Source: an uncultured Asticcacaulis sp. (GTDB lineage Bacteria > Pseudomonadota > Alphaproteobacteria > Caulobacterales > Caulobacteraceae). Taken from it: 9,903 nucleotides of DNA. The notes below the pieces were generated by a model. It searched no databases. It was not told the DNA's origin and was given only the letters and a program-made list of their open reading frames with translations. Shown here one piece after another: positions 5,997 through 9,903 of this stretch. Location of the stretch: the NCBI GenBank assembly GCA_946480525.1, contig CAMLLA010000132.1, forward strand, positions 1 through 9,903. The letters are read 5' to 3'. Each line of letters begins with the position of its first letter. The first letter of the stretch is position 1. The position numbers and the translations under genes were made by a program.

Positions 5997-7265
5997 ATGC
6001 TCAAAGCTCTTGGCAAGGCGCCATTCTGGCTCAAGACGGTCATCGCCTTCGCGGCGGGGATCGCCGTTGCCCTTTATTGGGGCGAGGCGGCATTGCCCGT
6101 GCTCGACCCGATCGGCAATACCTTCGTCAAGGCGATCAAGATGCTGGTCGCGCCGCTCGTCTTCTTCACCATCGCGGCGTCGATCGCACGCCTGGGCCAT
6201 GCCGAAGACAATGGCGGCGGGCGCGCCGTGCGGCTCGGCGCCTATACCATCGGCTGGTTCATGATCACCTCGGCTATCGCGGTGTCGATCGGCCTGGCCA
6301 TCGGCATCTATTTCCAGCCAGGGCAGGGGATCGCGCATCTTCCGTTCGAAGCCCAGCCCGTGAAGGATATCCCGACGCCGGTCGAGGTCGTCACCGGTAT
6401 CGTGCCGTCGAACATCTTCCAGAGCTTTGCAGAGGGCAAGGTCCTGAGTATTGTTCTGTTCGCAATTCTCGTCGGTGCGGCGCTCGGGGCTTTGGGAAGT
6501 AAAACCAAAGAGTTGAGCGCACTTGTTGAGCAAGGTTCTCAGGTCATGTTCAAGCTGACGCGCTGGATTATCCAGTTAACGCCTATCGGTGTATTCGGCC
6601 TGATCGGTTCTGTGGTAGCGTCACATGGTCTCGACTCGCTGCGGCCACTGATCCCCTATATCGGCCTGGTTTATCTCGGCTGCCTGACCCTGATCTTTGT
6701 CGTCTATCCACTGTTGCTGAAGCTGCACGGCCTGCGCGTGACCGGCTTCTACAAGGGCATTTTCACCGCCCAGCAGACGGCCTTTTTTACCTGCTCGTCT
6801 ATCGGCACCCTGCCGGTGTCGCTGCAGGTCGCAGTCGATAATTTGAAACTGCCTGCCTCCTATGCCGGCTTTGCCCTGCCGCTGGGCGCCAATATGAAGA
6901 TGGACGGCTGCGGCGCCATCTATCCGGCGATCTCGTCGGTTTTCATTGCCAACTATTTCGGCATCGATCTGACGACCTCGCACTATGTCATCATTGCCCT
7001 GAGCTCGATCCTGGGTTCGCTGGCGACGGCGGGAGTGCCGGGTGTGGCGACGGTCATGCTGACCGTGACACTGTCAGCAGCCGGCCTGCCGCTGGAAGGC
7101 ATCGCGCTTCTGGCCGCCATCGACCGGATTCTCGACATGATGCGGACCGCCACCAATGTCACCAGCCAGATCCTGGTGCCGACCCTGGTGTCGCGTGAGA
7201 ACGGCCTGATTGAAGCGGGTTCGCCCTTGCTTGGTTCAGGCTCTGGGAAGGCTGAGGCCCAATGA
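5997..7265 (+). CDS. DAACS-family dicarboxylate/amino acid transporter
   Basis: The 422-residue inner-membrane protein belongs to the glutamate/aspartate (GltP/GltPh) and DctA family. Hydrophobic helices fill most of the length. Family landmarks are VKAIKMLVAPLVFFTI (TM2), hairpin 1 TAFFTCSSIGTLP (261-273), TM7 LGANMKMDGCGAIY (296-309), hairpin 2 LGSLATAGVPG (339-349), and TM8 IDRILDMMRTATNVTSQ (375-391). By alignment in my head to GltPh, Asp376, Asp380, Arg383 and Asn387 match D390, D394, R397 and N401, and Asp303 matches D312. However, Lys301 replaces N310, Cys305 replaces T314 and Gln391 replaces D405. Retained Arg383 suggests an acidic substrate, while the lost cation ligands suggest altered ion coupling. 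The ATG at 5997 has a weak GAAAG SD. The gene's 3' end overlaps the convergent regulator gene by 30 bp. Confidence 0.93.
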   Translation: MLKALGKAPFWLKTVIAFAAGIAVALYWGEAALPVLDPIGNTFVKAIKMLVAPLVFFTIAASIARLGHAEDNGGGRAVRLGAYTIGWFMITSAIAVSIGLAIGIYFQPGQGIAHLPFEAQPVKDIPTPVEVVTGIVPSNIFQSFAEGKVLSIVLFAILVGAALGALGSKTKELSALVEQGSQVMFKLTRWIIQLTPIGVFGLIGSVVASHGLDSLRPLIPYIGLVYLGCLTLIFVVYPLLLKLHGLRVTGFYKGIFTAQQTAFFTCSSIGTLPVSLQVAVDNLKLPASYAGFALPLGANMKMDGCGAIYPAISSVFIANYFGIDLTTSHYVIIALSSILGSLATAGVPGVATVMLTVTLSAAGLPLEGIALLAAIDRILDMMRTATNVTSQILVPTLVSRENGLIEAGSPLLGSGSGKAEAQ

Positions 7266-8174
7266 CGGACTAAAGCGGAAGTGCTCCCGGTCGTAGCGGT
7301 AAAGCTCGGCGGGACGACCGCCGGTGTCTTCGCGCACAATACCCAAAGGCTGAACGAATCCCGTGCGTTCCAGAGCGCGCCTGAAGTTTTGCTTGTGCAG
7401 GCGGACGCCCGACAACGCCTCAAGCGAGCGCTGAAGCTCCAGCAGGGTGAAGCGTTCCGGCATTAGCTCGAAGATTACAGGCCGGTATTTGAGCTTGCCC
7501 CTGAGGCGCGACAGGCCTGTGGCGGCGATACGGCGATGGTCGGATGCCATGGGCTGACCCGTCGGCGCGTCGGGACCGCCGTCGTCCCCTTTAACGCGGC
7601 TGGCTTCGCCGATCAGGCCGGCGCTGTAGAGCAGTTCGTAGCGGTCGAGCACGCGCTCTTCATTCCAGTTGTCGAAGTCGTCGGGGAAGAGTGTCTCGAC
7701 CCGGCGCTGGCGTGTTGCGAGATCATCGCCATTCTGACACCACGCATCGAGATATTTGCGCAAGCCTTTGATGGGGTTGATGTCTTCTCGCCAGTCTTCC
7801 CATGGAAAGAAGGTCCGGAACGGCACCCAGGTCGCGTCGAAATGGGCCTGAAAGTCGCGATTTGCCGTCAGGGCCAGATAGCCGATCGAGACAACGTGGC
7901 CGGCGTCGCGCGCTTCGGGCAGGACGGTTTCCCGGTCGAGATCGCCGAAGCTGTAAAGCTGTTCGACATAGCCGATGTCGAAGCCGGTCTGTTCGCGCAC
8001 GAAAGCGCGCAGGGCCAGGTCGAAAGTGCGGTGACTGCGCGGCACGAACAGGCCGGACGGAAGGGCGTAGGCGGGATCGCCAGATGCGGCGCGCGGCAGG
8101 TTGCGGCACAGGACGAAGGCTTCGTTGTCCTTGACCGTGACGACGACGGCCGAAAGCTCGATCGTCAGCGCCAT
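7236..8174 (-). CDS. Nudix-fold winged-helix regulator, NrtR/NadQ type
   Basis: The 312-residue protein has an N-terminal Nudix-like domain (about 1-130) and a C-terminal winged helix (about 238-295, FTLLELQRSLEALSGVRLHK then QNFRRAL), the layout of NrtR-type NAD regulators. It resembles the alphaproteobacterial family annotated 'NAD regulator in Alphaproteobacteria' (NadQ, COG4111). The Nudix box region (41-65, from GLFVP to REQTGF) lacks the REUxEE core: the expected Arg-Glu is Ala-Phe and the second Glu is Gln62. Hydrolysis is therefore unlikely, and the domain probably senses an NAD-related ligand. YVEQLYSFGDLDR (69-81) is typical of the group. The ATG at 8174 lies 1 nt after the HD-gene stop, so translation is probably coupled. 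No nad or pnc gene is in the window. Family assignment is from motif memory; target genes are unknown. Confidence 0.82.
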   Translation of the reverse strand: MALTIELSAVVVTVKDNEAFVLCRNLPRAASGDPAYALPSGLFVPRSHRTFDLALRAFVREQTGFDIGYVEQLYSFGDLDRETVLPEARDAGHVVSIGYLALTANRDFQAHFDATWVPFRTFFPWEDWREDINPIKGLRKYLDAWCQNGDDLATRQRRVETLFPDDFDNWNEERVLDRYELLYSAGLIGEASRVKGDDGGPDAPTGQPMASDHRRIAATGLSRLRGKLKYRPVIFELMPERFTLLELQRSLEALSGVRLHKQNFRRALERTGFVQPLGIVREDTGGRPAELYRYDREHFRFSPSLGLSLPRA

Positions 8175-8175
8175 G

Positions 8176-8820
8176 CTACTTCACCTGGCTCATGAGCGCT
8201 TCGAAGCGCGCCACGAACTGCTGGCGCGCCTCCTGTCCCGGCAGGGGATCAATGTTGAGATGATAGCCTTCGGGCGGTTCGCCGAAGAATTGAAGGGCCT
8301 CGGCTTCGCTGAACCCGACCAACTGCGTGGCCTCGAAATAGGCGCAGGCATGGTCGGCCTGCTTGATCAGTCTCTTGAGCGCTGCCGGGACGGTGGGCGG
8401 CAATCCGAAGCGGATATGGATCGCATGTTCCAGGTGGCTTTCGAAGCGCTTGTAGTCGAGCCCCAGCGCGGCCTTGAAGGGCGAGATCATGTCGCCGATG
8501 ACGTATTCGGGCGCGTCGTGAAGCAGGGCGATCAAACGTTGCGCCGGTGTCAGCGACGGATCGATATGCGCGCTGATCTCTTCGACGATCAGCGAATGCT
8601 GAGCGACTGAAAAGCCGTGTTCGCCAAGCGTCTGACCGTTCCAGCGCGCCACGCGGGCCAGGCCGAGCGCGATGTCGTCGATCTCGATGTCGATGGCGTG
8701 CGGGTCAAGCAGGTCCAGTCTTCGGCCCGACAGCATGCGTTGCCAGGCACGTGGCGCGGGATCCTTGGCGCTTGAACGCTTTTGGGAATGTTTAGGGGCA
8801 GAACGGGAGGTGTCGGCCAT
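8176..8820 (-). CDS. HD-domain phosphohydrolase (YfbR-like)
   Basis: This is a cytosolic HD-superfamily metal-dependent phosphohydrolase. With the ATG at 8820 it is 214 residues. Metal and catalytic residues are visible as His75 in SVAQHSL, His101-Asp102 in LLHDAPEYVIGD (99-110), Glu105, and Asp156 in KQADHACAY. The pattern resembles E. coli YfbR, a 5'-deoxynucleotidase, so a nucleotide monophosphatase role is plausible but not shown. The first 25 residues are a Lys/Ser/Arg-rich tail outside the fold. A GTG at 8829 would add three residues; neither start has a clear SD, and the ATG is preferred only as the commoner codon. The stop is 1 nt before the Nudix-like regulator gene, so the two form an operon. 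Confidence 0.85.
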   Translation of the reverse strand: MADTSRSAPKHSQKRSSAKDPAPRAWQRMLSGRRLDLLDPHAIDIEIDDIALGLARVARWNGQTLGEHGFSVAQHSLIVEEISAHIDPSLTPAQRLIALLHDAPEYVIGDMISPFKAALGLDYKRFESHLEHAIHIRFGLPPTVPAALKRLIKQADHACAYFEATQLVGFSEAEALQFFGEPPEGYHLNIDPLPGQEARQQFVARFEALMSQVK

Positions 8821-8854
8821 ATTTGTCACATCGGCATTTTATCGAGAACGGTAT

Positions 8855-8866
8855 ATCCTATAGGAT
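8855..8866. promoter_or_regulatory. Perfect 12-bp palindrome ATCCTATAGGAT
   Basis: This perfect palindrome lies in the divergent gap (8821-8923) between the HD/regulator operon and the usp gene, about 35 nt before the HD start and 58 nt before the usp start. It contains TATAGG on both strands, which could act as a -10, but no convincing -35 is seen on either side. A site for the adjacent Nudix-type regulator or another dimeric protein is possible. Confidence 0.3.
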
Positions 8867-8923
8867 GGTAAGGCGCATGTCCGATGATTCCCGCGCTGTA
8901 CACAGAAATTGACGGAGGAAACG

Positions 8924-9745
8924 ATGGCGGCAACAGGTCAGGCCTGGTCACGGGTCACGATTCCGGTCAGCGGTCACGCGAACGAAGCAACCGCGCTCGA
9001 CATCGCGGGCCGGATTTCCGAAGCGTTCGCGGCTGAACTGAATGTCGTTTTCGCTCCGGCCGATCCGGCGGAACTGTCGCCGTGGCTTGGCGAAGGCTTT
9101 ATGGGCACGGTTCAGATGTCGACGCTAGACACCCTGAAAGCGGCCTCCGAGGAATCGGAACTGGCGGCAAGAGCACAGTTCGCCGCGATAACCTATTCGA
9201 AAAAGGTGTTTTCCGCCCTGGAATCGCCTGTCTGGCAGGACCTGGCGGAAGAGACGCGCCTGTCGGACCTTGTCGTTTTCGGCGAAACCAGCGCCAAGGG
9301 ACAAGGCATGTTGTCCGAAGCCTTCCAGCAGGTCCTGATGGAAGAGCGCGCCGGCGTCTTTGTGGCGCGGCGATCGCTCGATATCGAAGGCAATGCCGTC
9401 GTCGCCTGGGACGGCAAGGAGCCGTCATCGCGGGCCGCACGCAGGGCTATTCCCCTGTTAAAGAAGGCGGCAAAGGTCGTGATCGTGGGTTCGCCCGTCG
9501 GGGACGCACCCGCCAATCTCGACCGCCTGGCCAGCTACTACGCCGCCCACGGCATTTCGGCCGAAATCGATTCTTTCCCCAAGGGGGAAATCCATACGCA
9601 ACTGGCTGATGCCTGTGAACGTCACGGCGCGGACTATATGGTAGCGGGCGCCTATGGCCGTTCACGCCTGCGCGAATTCGCCTTCGGCGGCACGACGCGC
9701 CACCTGCTCCAAAACGCGTCGATCAACCTTTACATGGCGCATTAA
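8924..9745 (+). CDS. Tandem universal stress protein
   Basis: The 273-residue protein has two Usp (alpha/beta nucleotide-binding) halves, about 1-150 and 155-273. The C-terminal half carries the ATP-binding pattern GAYG (242-245), nine residues, then GGT, followed by TRHLLQNASI, close to the G-x2-G-x9-G-S/T motif of ATP-binding Usp proteins. The N-terminal half has a degenerate version (FGETSAKGQGMLSEAF), so probably only one site binds nucleotide. The ATG at 8924 is chosen for its strong GGAGG (8914-8918) at 5 nt; an in-frame TTG at 8909 lacks such a site. Cytosolic, likely linked to stress or stationary phase as in the family; the exact role is unknown. It is divergent from the HD gene, and its stop overlaps that of the following convergent gene. 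Confidence 0.92.
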   Translation: MAATGQAWSRVTIPVSGHANEATALDIAGRISEAFAAELNVVFAPADPAELSPWLGEGFMGTVQMSTLDTLKAASEESELAARAQFAAITYSKKVFSALESPVWQDLAEETRLSDLVVFGETSAKGQGMLSEAFQQVLMEERAGVFVARRSLDIEGNAVVAWDGKEPSSRAARRAIPLLKKAAKVVIVGSPVGDAPANLDRLASYYAAHGISAEIDSFPKGEIHTQLADACERHGADYMVAGAYGRSRLREFAFGGTTRHLLQNASINLYMAH

Positions 9746-9903
9746 CCGGCTTGATATCCCGCCAGGGCCTGCAGGCTTTCGGCGACGGATGTCATCGCGG
9801 GCGTCCAGTCGTCCAGGTCGGGCGCAATGAACAGTTGCGATCTCGGGTACCAGGGATAGTAGGGTTCGCCCAGGGCCAGCCAGGGATTGGGCGGCACGAT
9901 CAG
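9742..9903 (-). CDS. C-terminal end of an unidentified protein (partial, runs off right edge)
   Basis: On the minus strand an open frame enters at the right edge and gives 53 residues ending AGYQAG with TAA at 9744-9742. It contains GEPYYPWYPRSQLF and a conserved-looking DLDDWTPAMTSVAESLQAL helix. The 'PWYP..LF' element followed by 'W...V..V...L' recalls the C-terminus of TPR-containing glycosyltransferase-like proteins, where a similar SPWYPS.RLFRQ segment occurs. This is a weak match from memory. Codon third positions are G/C-rich, supporting real coding. The stop overlaps the usp stop by four bases (TTAA, 9742-9745). The product name is uncertain; the reading frame is well supported. Confidence 0.6.
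   Translation of the reverse strand: MIVPPNPWLALGEPYYPWYPRSQLFIAPDLDDWTPAMTSVAESLQALAGYQAG

Noticed and set aside
8821..8923. General stress (EcfG-type GGAAC-N16/17-CGTT) promoter for the universal stress protein gene
   Set aside because: No GGAAC with a properly spaced CGTT was found in the gap.

Overview
This is a GC-rich window of ordinary, tightly packed chromosome, most likely from an alphaproteobacterium. Caulobacterales (something like Asticcacaulis) is my best guess, from the NadQ/NrtR-type Nudix regulator next to an HD hydrolase, the tandem Usp protein with a GAYGRSRLREF motif, and the overall codon style. That placement is inference. I see no mobile elements, phage genes, CRISPR arrays, tRNAs or rRNAs, and no stretch whose composition clearly differs from its neighbours.

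Layout. (a) 1-64: the 5' end of a minus-strand gene running off the left edge, divergent from queC. (b) 215-1623: a queC-queE pair for the 7-deazaguanine (queuosine precursor) pathway, with a structured queC leader. (c) 1709-2368: a secreted DUF1349-type protein, preceded by a perfect 8-bp-arm inverted repeat. (d) 2378-5859, all minus strand: in transcription order a secreted GH43-like five-bladed propeller protein, aroC (chorismate synthase), a pirin-family protein with its own promoter/operator region, and a COG3650-like lipoprotein. (e) 5997-7265, plus: a DAACS-family acidic amino acid/dicarboxylate transporter with unusual residues at cation-site positions. (f) 7236-8820, minus: an HD-domain phosphohydrolase followed 1 nt later by a Nudix-fold winged-helix regulator of the NrtR/NadQ type, whose 3' end overlaps the transporter gene. 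(g) 8924-9745, plus: a tandem universal stress protein. (h) 9742-9903, minus: the C-terminal end of a protein running off the right edge, possibly a TPR/glycosyltransferase-type protein.

Functional links visible here: QueE makes the substrate of QueC, so those two genes are a pathway unit. The HD hydrolase and the Nudix-like regulator form a two-gene operon that may connect nucleotide turnover with NAD regulation. The other genes look like independent housekeeping or envelope functions. I did not find a clear novel multi-gene system. The best leads are the altered cation-site residues of the transporter, the SD-occluding hairpin before queC, the HD/NadQ-like operon, and several perfect dyads in short intergenic regions.
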